Positions 8,772-17,313 of a DNA stretch of 64,000 nt are shown here, piece by piece (position 1 is the stretch's first letter; the number at the start of each line of letters is the position of its first letter). The notes beneath the pieces were generated by a model that was not told the origin of the DNA, ran no database searches, and was given only the letters and a program-made list of their open reading frames with translations. A program made the translations under genes and the position numbers. The stretch comes from Pedosphaera parvula Ellin514 (lineage in GTDB: Bacteria > Verrucomicrobiota > Verrucomicrobiia > Limisphaerales > Pedosphaeraceae), in contig NZ_ABOX02000004.1 in the NCBI RefSeq assembly GCF_000172555.1, forward strand, positions 124,001 to 188,000, written 5' to 3'.

Positions 8772-9122
8772 CTACTCCGCGCGAATGTAAACGTAATAAA
8801 CCGCCACCGCGAAGAGCGCCACTACTGCCGCCAACGTCCTCCAAAAAAACTTATCCTCCCGGATAATACCAAAATCTATGAGGATAACCCGCAGTCCGTA
8901 GAACCCGTGCAGCAGAAAAGCCAGCAACAGCAGAATATCAATCGCAGAGTTGAAGTGAACCTTCCGACTCGAACCCAGCCAATCAGGAAAATAGACCTTC
9001 CCTTTCGCCGCCCAACCGCTGTAAATCTTCAAGGGAATCAGCAGGAACAACACAATGGCGCTGATACGTTGCGTCAGCCACGCCCAGGTGCCGCGATAAC
9101 TCTGAAAGTTGCGTACCTTCAT
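8772..9122 (-). CDS. sdhD: Succinate dehydrogenase membrane anchor, SdhD-like
   Basis: The 116-residue protein has three membrane helices. The first follows the TWAWLTQRISAIVLF motif, typical of SdhD quinone-site subunits, and the second contains LLHGFYGLRVILIDFG, whose His is the expected haem b ligand. It anchors the SdhAB dimer and passes electrons to quinone. The gene is not beside sdhBA but is the last gene of the fumarase operon, with an ATGA overlap with the fumarase beta gene. No second anchor gene (sdhC) is visible in the cluster. Confidence 0.82.
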   Translation of the reverse strand: MKVRNFQSYRGTWAWLTQRISAIVLFLLIPLKIYSGWAAKGKVYFPDWLGSSRKVHFNSAIDILLLLAFLLHGFYGLRVILIDFGIIREDKFFWRTLAAVVALFAVAVYYVYIRAE

Positions 9123-9712
9123 GCCACTCCCATCTGCTTGAGAATTTCCGCCGCCCGCTTTTGAGCTTCGGCCTGCACTTCGTGTTGCAAATTATTTCCT
9201 TTGGCATCAATGCCAACCGTGAGCGGTCCCAAACCGTTGAACCGAATTTGCCAGATGCACTCCGGCATCAAATCCTCCCAATAAACCTGTTCAATCGCTT
9301 CAATCTGCAAGGTCTCCAACGCCGCTGCTCCACCGGTCACCGAAAGATACACAGCTCCATATTGCGCCATCAGTTGCGCGCTCTTTTCTGAAAGTCCACC
9401 TTTGCCCAAAATCGCGCGCACACCATAATCGCGCAGCAAACCCTCGGTGAACCGGTCCATGCGCATACTCGTTGTCGTGCCCACAGAAACCGGCTCATAC
9501 TTGCCGGGACCAAGCTTTCGCACATTGGGTGCCGTGTGCAACAATGCCGCCCCGCGCCAATCGACGGGCGGTGCGACCTGTTGATCAAACACGCGGATCA
9601 AATTGCCGTCGCGCACACCAAAAATCACACCATCCAGAGTCACCGAATCGCCAACAGACAACTGCCGCACATCGGCTTCGGTCAACGGAGTTTTGAAACG
9701 ATAGTCAGCCAT
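9119..9712 (-). CDS. Class I fumarate hydratase, beta (C-terminal) subunit
   Basis: The 197-residue protein matches the C-terminal fumarase/tartrate dehydratase domain: LTEADVRQLSVGDSVTLDG near the start, VGTTTSMRMD, ILGKGGLSEKSAQLMAQYGAVYLSVTGGAAAL and the closing PLTVGIDAKGNN. With the alpha subunit it forms the oxygen-sensitive [4Fe-4S] enzyme that hydrates fumarate to malate. The single-chain enzyme of enterics is here split in two. The start lies 4 bp after the alpha stop, and the stop overlaps the sdhD start. Confidence 0.9.
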   Translation of the reverse strand: MADYRFKTPLTEADVRQLSVGDSVTLDGVIFGVRDGNLIRVFDQQVAPPVDWRGAALLHTAPNVRKLGPGKYEPVSVGTTTSMRMDRFTEGLLRDYGVRAILGKGGLSEKSAQLMAQYGAVYLSVTGGAAALETLQIEAIEQVYWEDLMPECIWQIRFNGLGPLTVGIDAKGNNLQHEVQAEAQKRAAEILKQMGVA

Positions 9713-9716
9713 GAAA

Positions 9717-10604
9717 TTAAAAGCTCAGTTCGACACGTCCATCAGCCCAGAGTTTGGCGCGACGCCGCTCAGCCCGCCAACACTGGAGGTTTACTGCCAC
9801 GGGATTACAGGTGATGTGCGTCCACGCCGATTCAATATGCACCGCCAGGGCCGTGGTGTTCCCGCCCAAGCCTTGCGGCCCGATGCCTGTCTTATTGATG
9901 GCTTCGAACAACTCCTGTTCGAGCGCTGCAATCTGTGGATCTGGATTGGGGGAACCGAGCGGACGCGTTGTCGCCTTCTTCGCCAGCGTCATGCACAGAT
10001 CGGACGAACCGCCAATGCCGATGCCAACAATCGTGGGAGGACAAGGTTTTGCTCCAGCTCCAATCACCTGCTCCAGCACAAATTTTTTGATGCCATTAAT
10101 CCCATCGGCTGGAACCAACATCTTCATGAATGACATGTTTTCCGAACCGGAACCTTTGGGCATGAAAAGTATCTCGAGCACATCGGAATCGGCTACGAAA
10201 TCGTAGTGAATGATGGGAATCCGGTCGCCCGTGCTGGTCTGGCGATTTTCGCGCTTGAGTGGCGAGACTATGCTGGAACGCAATGGATGTTCGCGAGTCG
10301 CGCGTTCCGTCCCTCGGGTGATGGCCTGTGTCAAACGCGAACCGTCCAGCCGAAGATTGCCGCCGATCTCCACCCAATAAATTGGGATGCCGGTATCCTG
10401 GCAAACCATCATGTCCTTCTGACGCCCCAGGTCGATGGATTGCAGGTAATGCGAGAAAATGCGCTTTGCGACTTCCTTGGTCTCCCGAGCTGCCGCCCGC
10501 TTAATGGCATCCACCACATCATCGGGAATTTGCTTGAGAGACTGGATGTAAAGGTCGCGACAGGTGGTTTCGACCAGACCGTAGAAATTTTCGGGGACTT
10601 CCAT
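9717..10604 (-). CDS. Class I fumarate hydratase, alpha (Fe-S) subunit
   Basis: The 295-residue protein matches the catalytic N-terminal domain of two-subunit fumarases. Cluster-binding cysteines are expected in MMVCQDTGIPIYWVEIGG, in the AKPCPPTIVGIGIGG loop and in the C-terminal half (LCMTLAKKA or ITCNPVAVNLQCW). GSGSENMSFMKML is also typical. It is the first gene of a fumarase alpha-beta-sdhD operon, transcribed away from sdhBA across a 245-bp region. Putting sdhD in this operon ties fumarase and succinate dehydrogenase expression together. Confidence 0.9.
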   Translation of the reverse strand: MEVPENFYGLVETTCRDLYIQSLKQIPDDVVDAIKRAAARETKEVAKRIFSHYLQSIDLGRQKDMMVCQDTGIPIYWVEIGGNLRLDGSRLTQAITRGTERATREHPLRSSIVSPLKRENRQTSTGDRIPIIHYDFVADSDVLEILFMPKGSGSENMSFMKMLVPADGINGIKKFVLEQVIGAGAKPCPPTIVGIGIGGSSDLCMTLAKKATTRPLGSPNPDPQIAALEQELFEAINKTGIGPQGLGGNTTALAVHIESAWTHITCNPVAVNLQCWRAERRRAKLWADGRVELSF

Positions 10605-10814
10605 GAAAGCTTAACCTTGCCGCCCGACCGCGGGGCTGAGCAGGCAGTTAGGATTTATCTTCTCGATACACATGTTTTTAGCATGAAGATTTAGACAGTA
10701 ATTGTAGGTCTGGCGAAAGTGTTTGCAATCCTGTTTTAACAATTCAACGGCCTCAATCTTAAGTAGCCTGCGCGAGGTAGGTCATAATCCTCCCACAGAA
10801 CCACTCAAAACCGG

Positions 10815-10842
10815 TTGCAACTCAGTCTGCATGCTACATAAT
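10815..10842 (+). promoter_or_regulatory. Predicted sdhBA promoter
   Basis: A -35-like TTGCAA (10815-10820) and a -10-like CATAAT (10837-10842) are separated by 16 bp. The -10 box ends 7 bp before the sdhB ATG, which would give a leaderless or near-leaderless mRNA. No Shine-Dalgarno sequence precedes the ATG, in agreement with this. Confidence 0.45.
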
Positions 10843-10849
10843 CAGTGAC

Positions 10850-11596
10850 ATGCTTAAAGTTACGCTCAAAGTGCATCGCTTCACGCCGGAAAGCGATAAG
10901 GCCCCACACTTTGAAGAGCATCGCGTGGAAGTCGGCGAGCGCGCCAGCATCCTCGATGCACTGTTCGCCGCTCAGCGTGGCGACGCGCCTGACCTTGCGT
11001 TTCGTTTTTCCTGCCGCGTTGGAATGTGCGGTTCGTGCGCCATGGTGGTGAATGGCCGCGAACGCCTCACCTGCAGTACTTTGGTCAAGTCAGTCGGCAC
11101 TGAACTGAAGATTGAACCCCTGCGCAATCTGCCGGTCGTGCGCGATCTGGCGACGGATTTACAACCTTTCTTCAACGCCTACCAACGTTCCCTGCCCCAC
11201 CTCGTCGCGAAGGAAGGCTTGAAGGACTTTGCGGTTATTCCGGAAGACAGTGCCGAAGGCAAGGCATTGGATCGCCAGCCACAATGCATTGATTGTGCCT
11301 CCTGCTATTCAGCCTGCTCGCTCGTCACGCTGCATCCGCGTTATCTCGGACCAATGGCCTTGCACCGCGCTTTGAATCTGATTGTCGACCCACGTGACGC
11401 CGCACGGGAGGAACGCATGGACATTATTGGTGGAGAAGCCGGAGCATTTCGTTGCCACACTCTCGGCAACTGCCGTGACGTTTGCCCACGCGGCATCTCT
11501 CCTACGGCTTCCATTGAACGCTTAAAGCGTTTGTCACTGGGACATCAATTTCGCTCCTTGTTGGGACGCCTCTTTGGTACCTCGCCAAAAGCATAA
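10850..11596 (+). CDS. sdhB: Succinate dehydrogenase/fumarate reductase iron-sulfur subunit
   Basis: The 248-residue protein carries all three Fe-S sites: [2Fe-2S] ligands C55, C60, C63 and C75 (CRVGMCGSC...C); [4Fe-4S] ligands C146, C149, C152 with C212; and [3Fe-4S] ligands C156, C202, C208 (CHTLGNCRDVCP). It conducts electrons from the flavin subunit to quinone at the membrane anchor. It is followed 22 bp later by sdhA. The gene pair is divergent from the fumarase-sdhD operon. Confidence 0.93.
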   Translation: MLKVTLKVHRFTPESDKAPHFEEHRVEVGERASILDALFAAQRGDAPDLAFRFSCRVGMCGSCAMVVNGRERLTCSTLVKSVGTELKIEPLRNLPVVRDLATDLQPFFNAYQRSLPHLVAKEGLKDFAVIPEDSAEGKALDRQPQCIDCASCYSACSLVTLHPRYLGPMALHRALNLIVDPRDAAREERMDIIGGEAGAFRCHTLGNCRDVCPRGISPTASIERLKRLSLGHQFRSLLGRLFGTSPKA

Positions 11597-11618
11597 GCGC
11601 AGCACACTTTTGATTTGT

Positions 11619-13310
11619 ATGACCGAACAACTGACCACTGACATCCTGATCCTTGGCACTGGCGGCGCCGGTTTGATGGCCGCACTACATGCTTATTGGC
11701 GTGATTCCAAAGCGGATATTCTTCTGGTTTCAAAAGGACTTCTCGGGAAAAGCGGTTGCACACGCATGGTTCAAGGCGGTTACAATGTGGTGCTGAATCC
11801 CAAGGACTCGGTGCAGGCCCATTTTGAGGATACCGTTAAAGGCGGCGGGTTTATCAATGATCAGGACCTCGCGTGGACATTGGTCAATGATGCTCCACGT
11901 ATTGTCCTCGAACTGGAAAATAAAATCGGTTGTTTGTTCGATCGCTCTCCCGATGGACGTATCCACCAAAAAGCGTTTGCCGGCCAGACGTTTGATCGCA
12001 CGGTGCACAAAGGTGATTTAACCGGCATCGAGATCATGGCGCGATTGCGGGATCAAGTGCTTCGCTCGGGCATCAAATGTTTGCAGGAAACACGCGGCTT
12101 GGAACTGCTCACCACGGAAGATGGCCAGCGGGTGATTGGCGCTGTATTGCTGGATATTCGACGCGGCGTTTACATCACTGTCAAAAGCAAAGCCGTGGTT
12201 CTCTGCACGGGAGCCGGGCCGTTGATGTACCAGCGCTCCGCCTGTGCCCAGGAAAAAACCAGTGACGGCCTTGGCATGGCTTTTCGTGCCGGTGCCCATC
12301 TGATGGACATGGAAATGGTGCAATTCCATCCGACCGGTTTGGTGGTGCCCGGCTCACGGTTGAATGGCGCTTTGCTCGAAGAAGGTTTGCGCGGTGCCGG
12401 GGCACATCTCTTCAACGGCAAGGGCGAGCGCTACATGGAAAAATACGATCCCGAGCGCAAGGAACGTTCCACCCGCGACCGCGTATCGCGCGCCGGTTAC
12501 ATGGAGATTTCAGAAGGACGCGGCACAGAGAACGGCGGTGTCTGGATTGATGTTTCGCACCTGGGCGCTGAGTTCGTGGAGAAAAATTTCACCGGCATGC
12601 GCGACCGTTGCCTGCGCATCGGCTCGGATTTGGCGCGCGAAAAGGTTGAGGTATGCCCCACTGCCCACTTCAACATGGGCGGCGTGCGCATCAACCGCGA
12701 TGGCTTCACAAATCTCATTGGCTTGTTCGCCGCTGGTGAAGACGCCAGTGGAGTGCACGGAGCCAATCGTTTGGGCGGCAACGGTGTGGCCGAATCCACC
12801 GTCTATGGCGCTCGCATCGGCGATACGGTGGTGCAATGGGTAAAGGACTCAGACCACGTCGAAGCGCGAAAAGAGCAAATCAAGCAAGCCATCGATACCG
12901 CCGACGCCTTCCTCGCGCACGACCAGGGCGAAAACCCATTTGCACTGCGTGAAGAACTCGGAAAAGTAATGTGGGAACGCGCAGGCATCGTGCGCCATGG
13001 CGACAAGCTCAAGCAGGCGATTCAGGATATCACTATCCTGAAAGAACGTGCTTCGAAGATCGCCTCCAAAGGCGGTCGCCTGTTCAACCTTGGTTGGCAG
13101 CAAGCCCTCGATTTGCGTAATCTGCTCACCGCCTCGGAGCTCATCGCCCGCAGCGCCCTGCTGCGTGAAGACAGCCGCGGCGCACATTATCGCCAGGATT
13201 TCTCCGAACCTGACAACGCGAACTGGCTCCTAAATATCTACGTCTCCCGCGACGGCGAGAAGCTCAAGATGTGGACTGCGCCAGTGAAGCTGGACCGGCT
13301 GAAGCCTTGA
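11619..13310 (+). CDS. sdhA: Succinate dehydrogenase/fumarate reductase flavoprotein subunit lacking the FAD-linking His
   Basis: The protein is 563 residues when started at MTEQLTTDIL; an upstream GTG would overlap sdhB. The FAD Rossmann motif GTGGAGLMAALHA is present, as are the substrate-site FHPTG, the arginine-rich STRDRVSRA segment and the C-terminal FAD motif GANRLGGNGVAES. In the SdhA/FrdA family a His in the segment just before AQGG binds FAD covalently; here that place is Cys47 (KSGCTRMVQGG). FAD is therefore probably non-covalent, as in NadB. Direction of catalysis (succinate oxidation or fumarate reduction) cannot be settled from sequence. Confidence 0.88.
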   Translation: MTEQLTTDILILGTGGAGLMAALHAYWRDSKADILLVSKGLLGKSGCTRMVQGGYNVVLNPKDSVQAHFEDTVKGGGFINDQDLAWTLVNDAPRIVLELENKIGCLFDRSPDGRIHQKAFAGQTFDRTVHKGDLTGIEIMARLRDQVLRSGIKCLQETRGLELLTTEDGQRVIGAVLLDIRRGVYITVKSKAVVLCTGAGPLMYQRSACAQEKTSDGLGMAFRAGAHLMDMEMVQFHPTGLVVPGSRLNGALLEEGLRGAGAHLFNGKGERYMEKYDPERKERSTRDRVSRAGYMEISEGRGTENGGVWIDVSHLGAEFVEKNFTGMRDRCLRIGSDLAREKVEVCPTAHFNMGGVRINRDGFTNLIGLFAAGEDASGVHGANRLGGNGVAESTVYGARIGDTVVQWVKDSDHVEARKEQIKQAIDTADAFLAHDQGENPFALREELGKVMWERAGIVRHGDKLKQAIQDITILKERASKIASKGGRLFNLGWQQALDLRNLLTASELIARSALLREDSRGAHYRQDFSEPDNANWLLNIYVSRDGEKLKMWTAPVKLDRLKP

Positions 13311-13387
13311 AGCAGATTCAATCGATTTCTACAAATGCGGTAAAGATACTTCTGTTTCAGAAATCACTTTTTCAACCGACATTCCAC

Positions 13388-13415
13388 TTGCCTCTGCAAT
13401 CTCGGGACTCATAAT
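13388..13415 (+). promoter_or_regulatory. Predicted mdh promoter, same layout as sdhB
   Basis: TTGCCT (13388-13393), a 16-bp spacer and CATAAT (13410-13415). The -10 box and spacer length are identical to those proposed for sdhB. The start codon lies 17 bp after the -10 box, so the leader would be about 10 nt with no room for a normal ribosome site. Confidence 0.4.
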
Positions 13416-13432
13416 TTTGCGCTTTATAAATT

Positions 13433-14427
13433 ATGAGTAATGCACCTATTCGTGTCGCTGTCACCGGGGCTGCCGGAGCCATCGGTTATTCACTTCTGTT
13501 TCGGATTGGAACGGGAGAACTGTTCGGCCCCAATCAGCCGGTAATCCTGCACTTGATTGATATCGAACCTGCCTTGCCTGCATTGCAAGGTGTGACGATG
13601 GAACTGGACGATTGCGCGTATCCGTTGCTCAAAGGCATCGTTGCCACCGCGAACCTGGACGAAGGTTTCAAAGGCGTGAACTGGGCGTTGCTCGTTGGCA
13701 GTGTCTCCCGCAAAGCCGGCATGGAACGCAAGGACCTGCTGGGCATCAATGGAAAAATCTTCACGGGACAAGGACAGGCAATTCAGAAAAATGCCGCCTC
13801 GGGTGTGCGCATCCTCGTGGTTGGCAATCCGTGCAATACCAATTGCCTCATTGCCATGAACAATGCCCCGGAAGTTCCCCGCGAACGTTGGTATGCCATG
13901 ACCCGGCTGGACGAAAACCGTGCCCGGCTGCAACTCTCGCGCAAAGCCGGCGTGGATATCACCGCCGTTTCAAACGTCGCCGTCTGGGGCAATCACTCTG
14001 CGACCCAGTATCCCGATTTCTACAATGCGAGAATTAACAGCAAACCAGTGACGGATGTCATCCAGGACGAGACGTGGTTGAAGAACGAATTTATTCCCAC
14101 AGTCCAACAGCGCGGCACCGCGGTTATCAAGGCGCGCGGCGCAGGGAGCGCGGCGAGTGCAGCCAATGCCATTATCGACAGCGTTCATTCCATCGTGCGT
14201 CCGACACCCGCTGGCGATTGGCACAGCCTGTGTGTCTGCTCCGATGGCAGCTATGGCATTGAAAAGGGCATCATCTGCGGTTTCCCCGTGCGCAGCAATG
14301 GCAGCAAAACCGAAATCGTCCAAGGCTTGTCGATCAACGAATTCAGCAAGCGAGGATTGATGCCACGGTCAATGAGTTGAAGGAAGAAAAAGCGATGGCG
14401 ACTGAACTCGGTCTGATCAAGAAGTAG
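13433..14427 (+). CDS. mdh: Malate dehydrogenase, frameshifted near the C-terminus
   Basis: The product matches the cytosolic-type NAD-dependent malate dehydrogenase: NAD motif TGAAGAIG (residues 10-17), [14 protein letters not shown], the catalytic region [13 protein letters not shown] and [17 protein letters not shown]. It oxidises malate to oxaloacetate. As sequenced, the frame closes at 14380 after the odd ending [10 protein letters not shown]. Moving one base at 14350-14351 restores [15 protein letters not shown] and a stop at 14425-14427, as expected for the family (about 331 residues). One G appears to be missing from an expected AAGGCG. This is probably a sequence error in a functional gene. 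Confidence 0.9.
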
Positions 14428-14441
14428 AACTTTCTTCACCA

Positions 14442-14475
14442 AACCTCTCGCTTCCCCTGAAGTGAGAGGTTTTTT
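14442..14475 (+). terminator. Rho-independent terminator after mdh
   Basis: AACCTCTC pairs with GAGAGGTT, with an additional inner CTTC/GAAG pairing, followed by a T run. It begins 15 bp after the restored mdh stop codon, which supports the repaired 3' end. Confidence 0.88.
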
Positions 14476-14484
14476 ATGCCAAAC

Positions 14485-16056
14485 TTAATGCTCCAAAACG
14501 CGATAATATCGGCTGGGTACGCTGGTTATGATATCGCGCAACACCACCGTCCCATTGGTTAGCGTGAGCGCGTTGGTAATCACGCTCCATTGAACCAAAT
14601 TGGTGCTGACCTGAACTTCAAAGGTCGCAAGATCATTGGTCGTCAGCAAGGCACCGCCATCTGCATCAGCAAACTGCAAACTTACCTCGCCGCCAGGAAG
14701 CAACACCGGTTCGCCCAATCTCTCCGGAACCAGGACATGAACCACAGCATTGCTGCTTTGCAACCCCGCCACGGCATTGGTGATAACGACGGAATAAGTT
14801 CCCGCATCAACGCGGGTGAGGTTATTCAAAGCCAGCGTAGCCGTTGTCGCACCCGGATTGTTGGTTCCATTTTTGAGCCATTGGTATTTCAAGGGGCTGG
14901 TCCCGACGGTGCCAACCGAAAGCGTAATGTTCGTGCCACCCAGAACGGTCTGGCTTTGAGGTTGGTTGGTAATGGCCGGGGGAATGCTGTAAATGTGCAG
15001 GTTGCCTCCCGAAGCGAAGCCGAGGGTTGGACTCAAAAACCTGATGCGGTTAATAAAAAACGTGTTGCTATAACCGGCTGCCTGCCAGGTCGCTCCTCCA
15101 TCTGTGGTGTGCAGAAAGGACGTTGAGTAAGGAGCAACTGACGAACCGCCCATCCACCCTTCGTTGGTGTTTACAAAGCCCAGTCCCTGCAAATAAAACG
15201 AGGCGGCTCCCACCGAGGAAAGTGGAATGCCGTTGGAAACCCAGTTATTTCCCCCATCAGTGGTTTTGTAAAACACAATGGTGCTGGAGGAACCATTCTG
15301 CTGTAGAGCGACGTAGCCGATGTTGGTGGCCGGCCAGGACATCTTCCAGAAGTAACAGTTGGCAATCGTGGTGGTGACAACTGGCGTCCAGGTTGCTCCT
15401 CCGTCGGTAGTTCTGGCAATACGTCCGTAGTAAGGTGGCGAGCTGAACGAATGAGTATCCATGCCCACCGCCCAGCCATTGGTGGGATCTTTAAAATAAA
15501 CGTCCATGATCCCGTTCATCACGTTTTGGGCTGTCAGATTGACCATGGTCCAATTCGTGCCGCCATCCGTGCTTTTGATGAAAAAAGCCGGACCACGCAC
15601 TCTCCCGCCGCCATAAATATGTTGCGAGTCCAAAACAAAGATTGAGCAGAGTCCCTTCATGCCTGCTTCCGCAAAGCCCGGCACATTGGCCCAGGTAATT
15701 CCGCCGTCATAGGAACGATAAAGCACATTGGTATCAGTGGTCCCTCCATCGTAAGACCCTTGGCCCAGATTCCCTGCAAAACCCACCTGTGGCGTGGCAA
15801 AGGCAATCGAACGGAAATGTGTCCCACCCGATGTAAGGTTTGTCGTCCAACTCATCCCACCGTTGGTTGTCCGGTAAATCCAATTGTTCTGACTGGCCCA
15901 ACCATTCGTAGGATCAGTGAAGTAAATGTCATCATGACGAATACTGCTTGGGCCGGGAGAATTTAAGAACTGTGACCAGGAAGGCGTTTGCGCCTTGGTT
16001 GCATTGACGACGGACAGCATGATACCAAAGAGCAGGAATAGGTACCTCGGCGACAT
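14485..16056 (-). CDS. Secreted BNR/YCF48-type beta-propeller with Ig-like domain
   Basis: Signal peptide at residues 1-22 (ends NATKA). About six sialidase-type Asp-box repeats follow (RTTNGGMSW, RSYDGGITW, KSTDGGTNW, RTTDGGATW, KTTDGGNNW, HTTDGGATW), forming a propeller up to about residue 370. Then comes an Ig-like domain (ITNQPQSQTVLGG...DAGTYSVVITN) and a C-terminal beta module (EVQVSTNLVQWSVITN...RYYRVLEH) common at the end of verrucomicrobial exported proteins. It probably binds or decorates the cell surface. No catalytic residues are obvious. It converges with mdh. Confidence 0.8.
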   Translation of the reverse strand: MSPRYLFLLFGIMLSVVNATKAQTPSWSQFLNSPGPSSIRHDDIYFTDPTNGWASQNNWIYRTTNGGMSWTTNLTSGGTHFRSIAFATPQVGFAGNLGQGSYDGGTTDTNVLYRSYDGGITWANVPGFAEAGMKGLCSIFVLDSQHIYGGGRVRGPAFFIKSTDGGTNWTMVNLTAQNVMNGIMDVYFKDPTNGWAVGMDTHSFSSPPYYGRIARTTDGGATWTPVVTTTIANCYFWKMSWPATNIGYVALQQNGSSSTIVFYKTTDGGNNWVSNGIPLSSVGAASFYLQGLGFVNTNEGWMGGSSVAPYSTSFLHTTDGGATWQAAGYSNTFFINRIRFLSPTLGFASGGNLHIYSIPPAITNQPQSQTVLGGTNITLSVGTVGTSPLKYQWLKNGTNNPGATTATLALNNLTRVDAGTYSVVITNAVAGLQSSNAVVHVLVPERLGEPVLLPGGEVSLQFADADGGALLTTNDLATFEVQVSTNLVQWSVITNALTLTNGTVVLRDIITSVPSRYYRVLEH

Positions 16057-16208
16057 GAACCCACTGTCCCATAGCTACTCGCTGCTCTCAAGTCCGCTCT
16101 TTGAGGAAGTGTTCGATTCCAATTACGACCAATCCTGTTCGGACCTGCGGTAATCACCCCATTAGAATTTATGGCTAATGCAACCGACTTTCTCACGGAA
16201 GGAACACT

Positions 16209-16856
16209 ATGAGATTTGTATATTGCTGTTTACTGGCATTTTTACTGTTCGCAGCCGGTTGCATTACCAGTGAGGAGGAAAAATACGTTGCCGAAACGCA
16301 TCCCCTTTACACAACGAATAGTCCCGGGACCAAATTTGCGCTGCTGCCGTCTGCGGTGCAGCGAACCATCACATCTCAGGCAGGTTCTGCTGACATTCGC
16401 GATATCAATAAGGTGGCTGGTTCAAACCGTGAAGTGTACGAAATTAAGTTTGCCAATCCGGGCGTGAGTCCCAACCTTTATATCGCGGAGGATGGAACCC
16501 TCGTGAGTGAGGGCTCAGTTCGAAGCATCACCTCCATTCGTAGCAATCCGACTGCTACTACAACAACTGCTACTGCTACTACAGCAAGGCCGCCGCCAAC
16601 CATCGTTGCCGGTGGAGCTCCTGGTAGCCTGGGTGGTAGTGAAACCGGGGGCAATGCATCCGGATTAAGCGTGGTTGCCGGTCTTCCGGAACCGGTGAAA
16701 CGCACCCTTATACAAACGTCTCCCAACTCTGTGGTGGTGGACGTTCAACCGAGCACGCACACTCTCTATAAATTCGACTTTAAGGACCCGGGTTTAAACC
16801 CAAGAACAGTAATCTCTGATGATGGAACTCTGTATAGGGAATTAAGCACACCATGA
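16209..16856 (+). CDS. Lipoprotein with two tandem PepSY-like repeats
   Basis: The signal peptide ends in a lipobox (LFAAGC) with the lipidated Cys at about residue 18. Two repeats of about 60 residues follow (about 30-100 and 155-214), each running from LP..V.RT through Y...F..PG..P to DGTL. A Thr/Gly-rich linker separates them. The fold is plausibly PepSY-like (small extracytoplasmic inhibitory or sensing domain), but that is tentative. The stop codon overlaps the start of the next lipoprotein gene (ATGA). Confidence 0.7.
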   Translation: MRFVYCCLLAFLLFAAGCITSEEEKYVAETHPLYTTNSPGTKFALLPSAVQRTITSQAGSADIRDINKVAGSNREVYEIKFANPGVSPNLYIAEDGTLVSEGSVRSITSIRSNPTATTTTATATTARPPPTIVAGGAPGSLGGSETGGNASGLSVVAGLPEPVKRTLIQTSPNSVVVDVQPSTHTLYKFDFKDPGLNPRTVISDDGTLYRELSTP

Positions 16857-17254
16857 ACTTTCGATCTTCAACGATTTGTCGCTTTTTCAGTTCGATTCAG
16901 GTTTGGTTTTTGGCGCTGACTTCGGCGTCCTTGCTGTTTCTCACTGCATGCAGCACCAACTCGCACGCAAACTGGAACGGCCGGGTTGGAAATTATACTT
17001 ATGATCAAGCCGTGGCGGAACTGGGGCCACCAAAATCAACCCAGGTGAAGCCGGACGGAACACGAGTCGCCGAATGGCTTGCCCAGAAGGGACGCCCTGG
17101 ATCGGTTGGCTTTGGCATGGATGCAGGGCAGGTAACTCCAGGCATAAGGGAAAGCCAGGTGCCTTACGAAACTTCCCGGGTGCCGGACCAATATCTTCGT
17201 CTCACATTTGGTTCTGATGGCAGGCTGCAATCATGGAGACAATCTGCCAGGTGA
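16853..17254 (+). CDS. Small lipoprotein, first of a tandem duplicate pair
   Basis: The long N-terminal region ends in a lipobox (LFLTAC). The mature part has the pattern W..RVGNYTYDQAVAELGPP...DG...AEWLAQKG.PGSVGFG and closes with DQYLRLTFGSDGRLQSW. This is shared almost throughout with the next gene, so the two are paralogues from a tandem duplication. Function unknown. The gene overlaps the preceding lipoprotein by 4 bp. Confidence 0.7.
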   Translation: MNFRSSTICRFFSSIQVWFLALTSASLLFLTACSTNSHANWNGRVGNYTYDQAVAELGPPKSTQVKPDGTRVAEWLAQKGRPGSVGFGMDAGQVTPGIRESQVPYETSRVPDQYLRLTFGSDGRLQSWRQSAR

Positions 17255-17313
17255 ACCCGCAGTCCCGAAATTACAGTGTTTCAGCGGAGGTCTGCGTTTG
17301 ATAAAGTTTCCCG

